A stretch of DNA of 64,000 bases from Copromyces sp. CBS 386.78 (Eukaryota; Ascomycota; Sordariomycetes; Sordariales; Sordariaceae). Below are positions 12,701 through 25,303 of this stretch, in pieces. The position numbers and the translations under genes were made by a program. Every line of letters starts with the position of its first letter. The first letter of the stretch is position 1. The notes under the pieces were generated by a model, which saw only the letters and a list, made by a program, of their open reading frames with translations, was not told the origin of the DNA and made no database searches. The stretch is taken from the NCBI GenBank assembly GCA_030685235.1, contig MU839154.1, positions 62,001 through 126,000 on the forward strand. The letters run 5' to 3'.

Positions 12701-13710
12701 TAAAGGAAGAGGAAGAATTTAGGATACGAAATCTATAAGCGGGTCTAAAGAATCTATAAAAATCTCTAAAAGAACCCCTATTAATACCGCCAGTATAGAA
12801 ATCGTTAAATTTAAAAAATAAGGAAGAAGGGTATTTACTAACCCCTCCTAAAAACCTAACCGTATTCCTAATAACCGACCTCTCTCAAACTAATAAAGAT
12901 TCATAGCTAACTATAAATTAATACCTCATATAGGCCATATCCTTTATATCTATATAGGGGAGCAAACCAATAAATACCTAAAGAAATAAAGTCGTAGATT
13001 AAACTTTCCTAAAAAAAATAAGAGAAAGGGGGATTGAAATCGACCCGGCTATAACCTTAAATTAAAAATAACGAAGGAATTTATATATTACTATAAAATA
13101 AAAAGCACATTAAAAACCCTCTATCAATCTAATTTTCCACCCCTTCCTAACAATTATAAATAATTTAACTCTTATCCCTTTAGAAAATTCTTCAAAGAAA
13201 TAGAAAAAGAATACCTAAATAAATATAAAGATTTCAAATTTTAAAAATAAATTAACGCCGAAGAATTTAAAAATAATAAAATATTCAGCTCAATATAAAT
13301 ATATATTTATAAATTTAATTAAAATAGCCGTTTCCTTAAATATAAAGTATATTTAATTATATATAAAAATTAACAATTTAAAAATAACGTACGAAAAATA
13401 TACGTAACAATTCTAATAATTAGATCGTTCCGTATCCTAATAGTAATAACGGCCTACTTTAACCTCAATTTAACCTAATACAACGTAAAGAATACGTTTG
13501 TAAATATACTATTCGATAAATTAATATATATAAAACTTCCCCTTAATTACACAAAAAAAAACTAAATACTCCAACTATCATAAACGCTATATAATTTATA
13601 AAAATCTCTTCTCTTCTAATAATAAGAATTTACTAAAACCCTAATTACTATAAGTATAAATCCACTCCCTATAAAACCTAATATCCTCATTAAAAATAAT
13701 ATTTTCTTAT

Positions 13711-13900
13711 TCTTTTATATCAATAATATTATTATTATTTATAAGTATAAAGACTAAAAAATTACTACTACTAAAGGGGTAATAACTACTATAAAAAAGA
13801 AGTATTAATTAACCGGCGGAAATCCGCTAAAATAATTCTTAAATATTGAAATTATTTAAAACTGCGAAAAAAAGGCTAATCTAACTCTCTTAATATAAAT
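13711..13900 (+). pseudogene. Copia reverse transcriptase relic
   Basis: Reading this strand gives a degraded copia RT palm region. FYINNIIII (Asp-Asp changed to Asn-Asn) is followed about 35 codons later by GGNPLK-stop-FLNIEII, then LTLLI and further short matches. The Trp codon of the conserved K-W-F-L-G block is now TAA and the Gly is now Asn, both explained by G-to-A changes. It is non-functional. Confidence 0.75.
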
Positions 13901-14965
13901 ATATCCAAAAAATCGCCAATAAAGTAAAACGAACTAAAAAACTATATACAACTCTAATAACTAAAGAAAAATTACTCCCCTACTAAAATAATACTATACT
14001 ACACAAAATCATTATATACTAAGTAAAAATCAATTCTATTTTTTATATTGCCGTTACATTATAATTAAACGTCGCCTTCCCAATCTCCAAACTTATTTAG
14101 TTTAATTCCAACCCTAATCCTACTCATTACGCAATAATAAATCGGGTAATCCTCTATCTTCTTACAATTCAAAATTTTGCCCTTTAATTAAATAATAAAA
14201 ACCGTTAAAACTTCTACGTTATAACTAATTCCTTATTTATAAATAATTCCCTTAATCGTAAGAGTTTACAAATATTCGTAATATAATTATTAGATAATAC
14301 TATTAATTAGCGTACCAATAAGTAAAATACTATTATAACTTCGTTAATAGAAATTAAACTACTATCTTTAAATTAAAATACTAAGGAGGTAATCTACGCC
14401 CGCCGCCTATTCAATAAATTTATACTAAATTTCCTAAATTAGGAAGGGAGCCCTATAAAGTACAATAATAAATAAATAATCTGTTTTATTATAAAAGAGG
14501 GAGTATAACTCATTATAAAGTTTAAATATGTAAACGTATACAAATATTGACTGAAATAAATATAAAAGAAGAAATTAATTAATATAATATATATACTAAT
14601 TAAAAATAGTTTATTAACAGGCTTACGAAGAACCTCCCTCCTACAATTTATCTAACTTTATTAAAATAATTAAAACTTGTAGAATTATAGCGGCCACCGA
14701 TTTAACTATAAGAATTTAATAATAGAAATATCGTTACAAAGCGCCCTAAAAATATAAAAAATTCTAATAAAGAAAATATAAGTAATAAAACGGCAAATAT
14801 ATTTATTAATAACTCTTACGAATAACAATTTAAAAACTACTATAATAAAGAAGAATAATTAGGGATTATATCTAGGAATAATATTATTTTTAGCTAATTT
14901 TAGAAGGATTTTAAAGCATTTCTAAATAAATCTAGTACGGTTTGTACGCCAAATCTAAAGGGGTA

Positions 14966-15136
14966 TATCAAACGGCAGGGGATATGCACGTACATAATCA
15001 CGGGATTTCGGAGGAGCGGATCAACTGCGGGATTTATACCAAATGCCAGATATCGAGCCAGGCGCAGATCAGCACAATAGAACACACACAATACAGCCAC
15101 GTTGAACCCCCCTACTTTCAGACCCATATTATCACA
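14966..15136 (+). repeat. 3' LTR of the copia-type element
   Basis: 171-bp copy of the 5' LTR. Its inner end carries RIP-type changes (its first bases read TATCAAACGG where the left copy has TGTCAGACGG), while the outer half is nearly clean. It ends ATTATCACA, directly followed by the TGAAG target duplication. Confidence 0.93.
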
Positions 15137-15141
15137 TGAAG

Positions 15142-18100
15142 CCCGCTTCAAAGCAAGCCGTGACTGGGACGCAGCCAATCCGGTGATCACCTGCAAGCAC
15201 TGTAACTGCATCCCTGTCCATAAGGGCAAGACAGACATGTCACTTGGCGCCAAGTCAGGTCAAGTACCTCATTGAACCCAGTTTGAGGGTACTTGGTGGT
15301 ACTGTATTCACAGTTCTGAAGCGATCATCAATCAGTGCCATTGGAGCCTCAAACCCCGGTGCAGATCAAGCCGACCAAAGGGGAGCGTGCCATTTTGTTC
15401 CATTGGCTCCAAGATTCCCAAGCTTTGCGTGTTGTCAGTTGTCACTTGTCTTTGCCGACAGTTGGGCTCGAACACTTCCAGCTAACATTTGCTCCGTCCA
15501 TTGCAATGCGTAGGGAGGCAGATGTCCTCTTACGAATGGACGGCGTTGGTGCAATGTCGTACAGGTAGTTAGATTCACCATCGATCGCCTTGATTGATTC
15601 AGAGAGACTCTTGTTTCCGATCGTTCAGAAATCGGTGCCCGCTTCCTGCAAAGGGTCGACGGGAAGGGTGTTTATTGGAGGCGGCTGAACGAGCCTCAAC
15701 GTAACAGCGATTTGGTGTCGGCTGTGGAGGGGAACCATGCTAAAACCGACATGGTCTGCGAGTTCGATTGATGGTATGATAACCCGTCGGTGGAGATCTT
15801 GAGGAGGCTGGAGTTTCAGAACTCACTTCGTCCTCTAAGCAGGCTTCCTTCTTTGAGGTAACTTGCTGTCGTGATGAAGCATGGCTTTCGACGAGCATCA
15901 ACTCTTGAATGCGTCCGGTGGTTTACAATCGTTACCCTAACCCTGGCATGTCAGTCACTTCCAGCCAATATCAAGCTCCAATCGCGCCATCCATCGCTCT
16001 TCTCGACGCAATTAGCGTTATCGATTGGGCAGATATGCAAACTGTATTGGGCATCCAGCGTGTCGCGGAGGCGGGGACATACAAGTGGGCGCAAACGGTC
16101 GTCCGGAGACTGGCATGCGCAGAATTGTTGGAAAGCTCCACTGGTGCAGTTAACGGGCATGGATTGAAGCAAAGTAAAACAGACGGACAACTCATTGCGC
16201 GCGGGCAGCGTATCCAGACTGTCGTCGCCGGTGTTTTGCCACATGGGACTGCGTGGATGGGGTTTTGGGGCGGGAGGGAAAGCGATTGGCCAATGAGGAG
16301 TTGACCGCGGACAAGGAATTAAGGATGCAAAAGCCGCTGCGTACTTGTATGACAAATTCATGCGAATTGAGAGCGCCGCTGGAAGGCAGATGATGGCAAT
16401 GGATGGCACTGGTTCGTTGCCTTGGTCATAAAAAGTGGAAGCGAAAGAAAATTGGTAAAAGACGGCAAGGTGAGTCACCGATTGACCTAGTCGCCTCCTG
16501 CCCCAGACCGAAGGGCCAGAATTGGATTAACAACCAGGTTGGCCTCCGTGGTGGGAGTTTGGAGTTTTGCGGTTCTATCAGAGAAATACAATTGACCAAA
16601 CCAGTGCAGGGCTGCGTGCTAAAGATACTGTGCACGCTAACTTACCCCGCTATCAGCTGCAATGTGGAAGTCGCTGTCAGGTTCCCTAGGAGTCTCGCAA
16701 GTGGAAAGTACTCTTTCCACATCGACCACGGCAGCTACAAACAGAAGATGACCGAGAGTGTGCCTCTATCATCCGTCTCACTAGATCCTTCTCATTCCAT
16801 CGATCTATTCCGACACTATTCTCTGTCGCATTCGCGCCTCTCCAGAAGCATGTCTCCCATGATACGATGAAGCTGTTGAGATACCGTGCCGTCGAGGGCA
16901 GCATCCAGCAGCCTCAATGGCTCGTTCGAGTTCTGCACAAGTCGCCAGTCCTTCCAACTTTGGTGGGTTATACATCGCGTATGTGGCAGCACGACAGAAA
17001 GGCTCCCCGTCTTGGATACCACAGAAACATCTGGTCGTGCCTGTCCAGGATGCCACGTACCCTTATCGTCAGCCTGCTCATCGCATTTCCCCTCCTCACT
17101 GCATACGGGCAGGCGATCAAGGGCCTGGTATCCGAAGCTGAACAACCAAGATTCTATCAAAAGAAACCAGCGAAAACACATTGCGGGGTCGACCAGCCTC
17201 CCGATTCGATGGGCCTTTTCTCCCCCCGCAGTGCCCGCCTCTGCGTGACGCCGGAGAGCCGGACACGCGAGCATCCACTCGGTCGGCTCCCGTTCCGGTG
17301 TGGTTGTGGGCCTCCCGTTGACCTTGACCGGACCCCGCTCTCAACCCCTGATCATCTCAGCTCAATCCGTCCATTCAATCCTGGCCTCACTTCATTGACC
17401 TCCCTGGCATCTTGACTGACAATGGCGGTGTCAGGCTCCAAATGCATCGAACGTTGGCCAATGGCATACATACCGCCAATGAGGCAAATGCTTCTGGATG
17501 ACAGCAATTGGCCAATCACCAAAGAGGCAAGCAATCACTTCAGCGCTTCGGACCCTGGCGTGCCTGGGCGTCTGGGCTCCAATGTTCTTTCATCCTCGCC
17601 CTGGACCACAAACCGGCACTCCGTCCACCAACACCAACAGACAAAGACGAAATACTCTCTTTGGTTTCGTAACCTCCCCGCTGCCGACGGAAAGGGAAGC
17701 TTAGCGTGACCACGGAGAGGGTATGTTGGTGTTGAAGTTATTGTTATTGCCAAGTTTAGGATGATCGACGAGACAAACTCATTATCAAATGTCTACCAAC
17801 AGCGACATATAGAAGCAAACGAGCCCGAAACCAGAACCAACGTCAGGGCCAAAATACGACATCAAAAGCAAGGGAAAGATTCTCATTAACTTTCAACAAT
17901 GATGGACACGGCATGAAACTCAATTCCCGTTTCCTAGTCCTTCTGAAATGTGGACTTGCATTCGGAGTTCATGCATCGCTGGTATAAGCAATGATTGCTG
18001 CCTCGAACGGGCACATTGGGCACGGTTGGTTGGTCAACCGGAATTCTCTCCAGCAACAGGCAGATCACAACCCTGACTGGTGTGGTTCCCCTTGCAGATA

Positions 18101-20910
18101 CAGGGTTCTCGATGACGGTTGACGCAACTCAGGGCACTCTGCACCCCAGAAGGACCAGGCACCAAGTTCCCCATGGGCGCTGTCTATCAGCAGCCTTAAT
18201 TGTGCCTGGCATGCCAATATCTCAAAAGAGGTTCGTGAAGCAAGAAAAAGTTCATTCGGATTTTTCGACAGTACGACTTCCGCATGCACATTATCGTATG
18301 GTCGAATTCGAGGAATTTTCAACTGCCTACCATACTGTGTCGTACTCGACACCTCTTCGGAATCATATTTGATATCGCAGACTGAGGGGCCAAGGCACGC
18401 CCTTCTCTATCCTACTCTAAACGCACTCTTTAAAGTCACTCCAGATAAACCGCACAGCAAAGGCGTGAGTCTATCCATCCATCCATCCATCCATCCATCC
18501 ATCCACCACTGTGTGTCACCACCCATAGTATACGTCCGCGCATCCGAAAGAAGGTCTCAACAGCTCGCAGCCGACACACCATGATTCCGTCACCTGACGT
18601 GACAAGCGGACCTTGTGAATCTTGGCTACCCCTCGTCATGGGGTTGACCTTGGTCCCGTCACTTGTCTCACTCCCACTCACCAAATGTCACCACCACCAC
18701 ACCCACTTCCTTTACACAATCGCCCCTTATCCGCAACATGTTGCGCTAAAAGGTGATTGTGAAGACAACCATGGAGACGACATTGGACTCAGAAGACTCG
18801 ACCACGAGGACCATCCCCCTCCGCTGGACCTCCGAAAGATGGTGTAATGACAACGGAAAACTACGACGAATTCAAGGCATGAGGCCTTCCAATGTTCCAA
18901 CAAGCACGGTATCAAGTTCTTTTACTACGTACTGGTGTTGACTTCCAACATAGAAAGTCAGTCATGAGCTCGATTGACTAATAGTAGCTCATGATTGACA
19001 GACGATGTGTTTCATCGACAACAAGGCAGCCAATTGAGGCCATGTCGGCCCTGGCATTGCTTTGTACTGTAAGTCATTGGTCACAGGCCCGCTCGCCGTG
19101 TTTCCTTTATCGCGTCTCGGGCGTATCCTAGGGCTGATTGAGCGGGTACGTCGACCACCATTCATGGCTGTTTGTCTGCCTGCGTGAAGGGTTCTCGCTA
19201 CGCCAAGAGAGTCATTCTACACCCACCCTCTTCACCTCGTTGCAGTACACGATATGTACCTCGAGTACCTCATGTGCATAACACCTGTTTATGATGCGGT
19301 GACAGTGACTTGTTGACCCATATGTATCAATCAGTATGGCAAATTCACAAACGGGAAGCAGATAAGGAATTGCAACAGCCCAGCCATGGACTCTTGTGGC
19401 CTATGGCTGCTGGAGCATGTTCCCAAGAGCCTCAATGCTCCGGCTCGCGCAACACTAACAACAACGTGTTTGGGCCAGATTCGCTCCCTTCGGTTCCTTT
19501 TGAGGTAGGTAGTCGTCGGTTTCATGACAGGATGTCCCTTCAACGATTGGGAATTACACAATGGCCGGTAAGTCCACCCTTTCAAAGTATACCTATGTAT
19601 AACATGTGTGCCTGAAGTACTTTTATGGCACTTGGATAAGGATGAACATGTCTCGCCCGGAATCGCTACGCCATGACTGACCGGGATGGGGACACATGGT
19701 CCCGATCGTCAATTGACATTTCACCGTATCGCCTACACTTAGTGCGCGTGAATCGATCGGAATAAACATGGAACGAAAGATATACTTCCGATCAAACAAC
19801 CCCAAGCCAAGTCCTTCCTTCCACCAACGGTCTGACCTGTCATGTCATGACTACGTATCCCTCCAGATACCGACTAGGTAAACTCAATCCCGGTGCTTTC
19901 TTTGTTGGTTCCATTTCATCCCCATCGCGGAACGATTCCAATCCAACAATCCAACAACCCGTGGGGCAATGTCCAACATCCAATCACGCTACCCAATTCC
20001 CGGGCTCCAAGTCGTGTGCCTGGAACCTCCCGCTATCATCCACACGTTACTTTCGTTCTTCATGTTCTTTGTTACCATCTGCCCTTACCTCTATCCCTTA
20101 CGCATTGTGTTTGTTCGTTGGTACGGTAAAGATACTGATTGAGAGAAACACTGCCATAGGTACCTAGGCACATGTTGAATATGGATATATACAAGATCGT
20201 TATTCACACGCCCACAGAGGAGACACACCCATCCCCAGCTAAAGCTAAGTACCCCATGCCACTTGCACACACCAGCGGCCGATGAACCACCAACAGCCAG
20301 GAGTTAAAACGGGAGCCAAACCAACAATCACTCTCATCCATCACCTCTCTGCGTAAGGACCAACAACAATAACAACCACGTAGTGGCGGGAGACCCGGAT
20401 GCAAATATTCAGCAAGCTTATAGTTTTTTTTAAGCCGATAACGCCGATAAATGCGCAGGACGGAAGATAGAGAAGGTGCCATCCATTGTGATCAGTGACA
20501 GTGAAGCCGTTGATCTGCCTATACAAACTATGCGCAAGTGACATGTTTAGATTCGGAATGAGTCACGCTGATGTTCGCTGCCAGGAACATGACCATAAAT
20601 TGCGGAGAGCGCGGGGGTTTCGTGGAAGGTGAACAACTTGTGTCAACAAAACAGATTGTACTGTGTAGATACTTATGGTATATTTCTAGACATGGTACTT
20701 GAGGAAACTAGGAAGGAGATACTTGATGCCTGCTGGTGAGATACGTACTAGCTCGGTTGAACAAAGGGGTAGAAACAAGAATTAAAGGTTTACTTCCAGC
20801 GCCACCAAAGACGAGCAGTATGAAAAAAAAAAAAAGCATCTACAGGAAGTTGTGCAAACAGGAATTGGGAAAGCAAAAAAAAAAGAAACGAACAAAAAGG
20901 TAATTCTCAT
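15142..20910. other. Gene desert
   Basis: Nearly 5.8 kb of ordinary base composition without a recognisable gene. Open frames reach 182 codons (16867-17415 plus), but several frames on both strands overlap each other there and none shows a domain, signal peptide or convincing splice chain. A tetranucleotide run of ATCC units lies near 18472-18503. A short A-run is at about 20822-20835. Confidence 0.5.
18472..18503. repeat. ATCC microsatellite
   Basis: About eight perfect ATCC units in a row, without spacers. A simple tandem repeat in intergenic DNA. Confidence 0.95.
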
Positions 20911-20981
20911 TGCGCCAGCCGCGAATCGAACGCGGGGCCCATCGATGGCAACGATGGATTTTACCACTAAACCACTGGCGC
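20911..20981 (-). tRNA. tRNA-Gly (anticodon GCC)
   Basis: Read on the minus strand, this folds as a standard 71-nt tRNA without intron. The acceptor GCGCCAG pairs with CTGGCGC and is followed by discriminator A. The A box is TGGTTTAGTGG. The anticodon arm is CATCG-TTGCCAT-CGATG with anticodon GCC, and the T arm CCGCG-TTCGATT-CGCGG is perfect. T-rich sequence downstream on the minus strand (A-rich on the plus strand, from about 20872) can serve as the Pol III terminator. Confidence 0.97.
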
Positions 20982-23224
20982 TATTTGAACTGGATTGTTG
21001 TACTCCTGGCCCCGCTGAAGAGCTTATGTACCTACTACCCTTGTGATCTGGGTCCACCTTTTCACAAATCACAATCCGAGACTGACTGACTCCGTGAACA
21101 TTCTATCAACGTCTCTGCTTTTCCGTTCGCGGTTTCGAGAAGAAAATAATGGCTGTTCCGTGTATATTTCTCTTGTGTAGACAGTGGAGCATTATACTCA
21201 TGCCATGCTCATGAGTGCAGCCAAAGTGAATAGAATGAACTTCCACAAAGCATACCACGCATCGGGTCGCGTCGCAACGGCATTGCGACCGCAACACTTC
21301 TGCCCATGTGTGCTATAATATGTACGAGCCAGCAGGCAGGTTGACAACATATGCACATATGTGCATAAACTGATATGCGCGACTAGGCTGCGCTGGCGGA
21401 GGAGGTACGTAGGCGCATAGGGCTGCAGGTAGGTACATAGCCGGGTACATAGCTAGCAGCCGGACACGCAGTACATACCGGTACCGTAGAAACTCTCCAT
21501 ATCGGGTTTTCAGGCCCGCAGATGATTTCCTAAATCCGAACGCAGGTTGTGCGGAAGAGTCACTGCAATGCAAGTAAGTAGGCCGGATGGCCACCAAGTC
21601 TCGTTGCGTTTATTTTTCACAGACCCTGCTCCGCTGGTATACATACATACACTACCTATGCCTTATGTATAGTCAGCGAAATAGACTGTCTATTAGTCCT
21701 TGGGAAATCCCAAATTTTGAGGCAGACAGGCACGCTGCTCTGACTGCTTGAACGTCACAGATATGTGGTCGCCTTGGGAGGTATTGCCAGGACTGAAATC
21801 CGATGCTAGGAGAGTTTTACAGTAGGTATGATGTGGATGGGCGAGTGCCTCGTCGATGCTGTGGGACATTGACGATGACTACAACTACCTAGGCAGCGAT
21901 ATCCTTTGCAGGTCTATGCCCATCTGAACTATAGGTGCGTGCTTGATATTGCCATGGACACCGGCGGTGACGAGATGGCAAAGATGTAGGTAGGGTATGT
22001 TGTTTGTTGTTGTACCTCTTTTCACTACTTCGGTACCCTGTCCCCACGTTTGTGGAAGGCTGAGGTATATCATCTCCCCACCAAGTCCCTCGAAGTGAAA
22101 TGTTGTCCTACGCATACATCTAGGCAGCCGTCTCGGCCTGCTTGCTTCCTGGCCAAGCTCCTGCATACCAGATTGGAGGTGAGGGGGCCAGTCATCCTTG
22201 GACGCTTCTACATGTGTAGCAACAGGCGGGGGAGAGGCTTTCACCACCGCTGCCCGCCGTCATCACCCTCCAAAGACGAAATATTCAATCCCTGTACACA
22301 AAACGATATTGACCGTTCTTTTTCTTCCCGCGCTTCACCGAGAACCTGGGTGGGATCCTGGGGAGCTGTATCACAGAAGTGTGACACTAACTAACCCAGT
22401 GGGCGGAAGAGTGACACGCAGAATGAGATAAGCTCTACTCAACGCGCGAATGGTTGAGCAGATAGATGTGTACTGTGTAATAGAAGACTCCGGACACCTC
22501 GGTGAAGGGGGACTAGGACACACTGAGAGAGATAAGGTGAGGGCCGCGCGTCTGGTTCTTGCCGCTTTCGCTGGAGCCTGGGAGGCCTCCCGTGTATATC
22601 TCAATCAATGACGTTTAGGCTGCCCCAACCGCCACCGATGAGCCTACGTTGGATATTGAAGATTAAAGCTCTCGGTTTAGGCCTCTGTGCTAAGTGATGG
22701 AGGTTGTCATCACATTCAAGGCTTCTTCAAGAGACTTGGCAGCCTTGAAGGTTCCAGACACTTCCTTGGTTGCGGGTCATTTCGTAGCCTCCAAGTAAAG
22801 GAATGATCAAGATTGTTAATATGCCATATGACGCACGCATTGGTGAGACACCAGATAGAACGTCAGAGGCACGAGGTACCCCATACGCCTACCTGTTCCT
22901 GGGTAAGGCAGCCTATTTGCCTCTTGCGGTGGGTAGCACAGAGGAAAGCAGGGCGTCGTGTACGCCATGAATAAGCCCACTTTTGCGAGACGTGCGGAAT
23001 GCGGTATGAGGGAGCTTTCAGCCAAGGGTTTGGGCGGGGGTGTTTGACACGAGGTTGTGTCAAGTGGGCCGAGTGCCATGGGTCTAGACTCGTTTCTCAG
23101 TGTTTTGAGGCGTGGCTGAAGGTCCTTGACTGATGTTTCGCATAGTCTCATCACCCACTGGAAACTGGAGAATTGCCAGGCGAGAAGTGTTCCGGATGGG
23201 GCATCGAGAATGGCCGTCAACAGC
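20982..23224. other. Intergenic, no gene seen
   Basis: Spacer between the tRNA and the F-box gene. It contains short partial repeats such as GTAGGTAC-like units near 21410-21480. Open frames (21885-22247 minus, 22816-23238 minus and others) carry no recognisable domain. Confidence 0.45.
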
Positions 23225-25261
23225 TCAAGTGAAGTCATAAACCATCAAGCTCTCACCCCCACCTCTCTTCTCCTTCAGCACGATGACCATCTCATCGTCA
23301 AACCCAACCCAATTCCTCCGTTCATCCCAATCATATCCCAAGTCTGGGTTGTCCACTGCGAGGCCGTTAGTAGGGGCAAAGCTGCTCTTATTTGAGGCTT
23401 GGCCCGGTTTGATCTCGATGCTCCGGCTGCCAACTCCGTTCGACCGCCCCTCCAGCTCCCAGACACGCATCTCTTCGCCTCGCGAACTGACGCTAACAGC
23501 CTTCCCCCGTGCTGTGATCTCAGCGTTGCTAATTCCCGATGTGTGGCCCCATAGCCTGATGCCGCGGGAAATGGATAGCGAGGAGACGGTGGATGTACAC
23601 ATGTGCAGCACGAGGGTGTTGTCGGGTAGAGTAGCGAGAAGATAGGGGTGAGTGTAGCAGAGCGTCATAGGCCCGGCCATATCTGGATAAGATCGTGAGG
23701 ATGGGCTGTCTGGTTCCCGAGACCTGGCGACTATTTCGTGTAGAGGTGTTGCTGGTGTTGCTTGTAGCCCGCTGCCGGTGTCTAACGGCATGGTGTATGC
23801 TGTTTTGGTTGTGGTGATTTCGGGAGCGGACTTGACACCTGTGGTTGGGGCGCGTATGTGCATGTCTTGAAGACCAATGGACCAGCCCCTTCGTGTGGAA
23901 AACGTGTAAGCTATTGAGGCGACGGTTGTCAAGGTCATCTTCCGTATTGATAGTGCGAGAGGAGGTCGTGATGAGTAGGAGTTGAGGGATGTAAGTAAGT
24001 ATGGCGCTGGAAGAGTGTCGTCATGATTTTCAGAGATATTCGACTTCTCTTTCGTTGAGTCACCCGGATTAGTCGTAGTCCTCGTTTCGCTGTCCGTCCT
24101 CAAAACCTGATCCGGTTGCTCTGTCGGTGGCTGTTCAGGTACCTCGAAGGTGTAAAGCGATACCAGCACCGCCGCCGTGGCCGTCAACAAGTAAGGATAC
24201 GACATCGCCATCGCGACCAGTTCCCCGTTGCTCGACTTTTCGTGTTTGTACCGCCTTACGAGACGGTTGTCGCCGCTGGAAAACCTCCAAACCCCGAAAC
24301 TTCCATCCAAGAACCCTACACCCACGTCCAATATCCCATGGTCCAACTCGCTGTCGTCAATCGCAATACAGCTCGGCGTAGAATCCAGCCCGTCCTCGCA
24401 AAGACCCACTTGCGCCAACAGGTGTCTGCTCTTCAGATCCCATGCGCGCAAACCCGACGTCTTATCCGCGGTGATTGCAATGCCCTCCACTACTTTGACG
24501 AGCACCTTCCGCTCCTGTTGCTGTTGCTGTTGATTTCCCCCTTGCGTCGTGTCCGCCGTACCCCCTATCCTAAGCTCTTCAACCGCGCATTTGCCCCTCG
24601 ACCAGTTGTATCGGATCTTGTATTGCCTTTTCCAGTTGACCGGTTCCCATTTCCGCTCTTGTAACCATTTGTCAGCTTCTATTCCTAGCCCGTTGTTGTC
24701 GAAAGTACTTTGCTCGTCTCTCTTCCTCTTGACTCCGGCTCTATTGCCCCCTTCCTTCTTTTCCTGGACAAGACCGCCCCGTCGCCCATCGGCCCACAGC
24801 GTCCGTCTGCCAGAGTAATGCAGCTTATGACCCGTCCCGCCTCCGCCAACCGCCGCGTCCCTGAACCCCGGTATCCTCATGGCGCGCGGCAGCACGAAGC
24901 GCGCGTAGTATAGAGCTTTCCATAGCTGTGAATCTTCGGCGAGTTGGTAGAAGCGGCGCGATACCGGGGCGACGGCGAGGAGGTGTTGGAGAGGGAGGAA
25001 CGATAGGATACGAATAAGGAGTTCGTCTGAGAGAGAGGAGAGGAGATCGCGGTCGGTCCTAGCACGTCTAGGGTCGTCGAGCTGCTGAGCGCGCGTAAGT
25101 CGCCTGGCCGGTAGGGCACTATTGTCGTCAAAGGAGTGGGAATTTAGTCGTCGGCGTTTCGCATGCGGCAAGAAGTTGTCGGGGTTGGCGTGATCACATT
25201 CGTCATGATGGTCGGAGTCATCGTCGTAGGCAACCAGAGGTTGTGTTCTTTCGCTGGCCAT
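23225..25261 (-). CDS. F-box protein with degenerate WD40-like repeats
   Basis: Single-exon protein of about 678 residues, likely a substrate receptor of an SCF ubiquitin ligase. The start at 25261 (AAAATGGCC context) is preferred over an in-frame ATG 14 codons upstream. An acidic/His-rich N-terminus and a basic KRRR patch precede an F-box (LSDELLIRILSFLPLQHLL, then VSRRFYQLAEDSQLWKALYY; residues 86-135 of the longer frame). After a charged linker with a short Gln run come strands resembling WD repeats: GIAITADKTSGLRAWDLKS, GFLDGSFGVWRFSS, and near the end GHTSGISNAEITARGKAVSV with RGEEMRVWELEG. Substrates cannot be predicted. Domain call is firm for the F-box, moderate for the propeller. Confidence 0.85.
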   Translation of the reverse strand: MASERTQPLVAYDDDSDHHDECDHANPDNFLPHAKRRRLNSHSFDDNSALPARRLTRAQQLDDPRRARTDRDLLSSLSDELLIRILSFLPLQHLLAVAPVSRRFYQLAEDSQLWKALYYARFVLPRAMRIPGFRDAAVGGGGTGHKLHYSGRRTLWADGRRGGLVQEKKEGGNRAGVKRKRDEQSTFDNNGLGIEADKWLQERKWEPVNWKRQYKIRYNWSRGKCAVEELRIGGTADTTQGGNQQQQQQERKVLVKVVEGIAITADKTSGLRAWDLKSRHLLAQVGLCEDGLDSTPSCIAIDDSELDHGILDVGVGFLDGSFGVWRFSSGDNRLVRRYKHEKSSNGELVAMAMSYPYLLTATAAVLVSLYTFEVPEQPPTEQPDQVLRTDSETRTTTNPGDSTKEKSNISENHDDTLPAPYLLTSLNSYSSRPPLALSIRKMTLTTVASIAYTFSTRRGWSIGLQDMHIRAPTTGVKSAPEITTTKTAYTMPLDTGSGLQATPATPLHEIVARSREPDSPSSRSYPDMAGPMTLCYTHPYLLATLPDNTLVLHMCTSTVSSLSISRGIRLWGHTSGISNAEITARGKAVSVSSRGEEMRVWELEGRSNGVGSRSIEIKPGQASNKSSFAPTNGLAVDNPDLGYDWDERRNWVGFDDEMVIVLKEKRGGGESLMVYDFT

Positions 25262-25303
25262 TTTGCACGAATCACACAGCCTTTGTATCGCGCAGCCAAG
25301 CAA

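Larger units (their letters stand above)
9604..15136 (+). mobile_element. Ty1/copia-type LTR retrotransposon, RIP-inactivated, full length
   Basis: A 5,533-bp element bounded by two 171-bp direct LTRs starting TG (RIP-altered to TA on the right) and ending CA. It is flanked by the perfect 5-bp target duplication TGAAG (9599-9603 and 15137-15141). A purine tract, AAAGGGGTA (14957-14965), sits right before the 3' LTR, which sets the plus orientation. The interior is AT-rich and full of stops, but reverse transcriptase traces remain. At 13711-13740 the frame reads FYINNIIII, as expected if the paired catalytic Asp codons became Asn. At 13821-13856 it reads NPLK-stop-FLNIEI, matching the copia motif that follows the active site. 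These lie in the last third of the element, as in copia order (gag, protease, integrase, RT, RNase H). No intact gene survives. Confidence 0.9.

Noticed and set aside
16867..17415. 182-codon open frame in the gene desert
   Set aside because: Several other long frames overlap it on both strands, it has no domain or signal peptide, and its translation looks like random GC-balanced DNA.
18472..18503. CRISPR-like short repeats
   Set aside because: Perfect tandem ATCC units with no spacers, in a eukaryotic genome.
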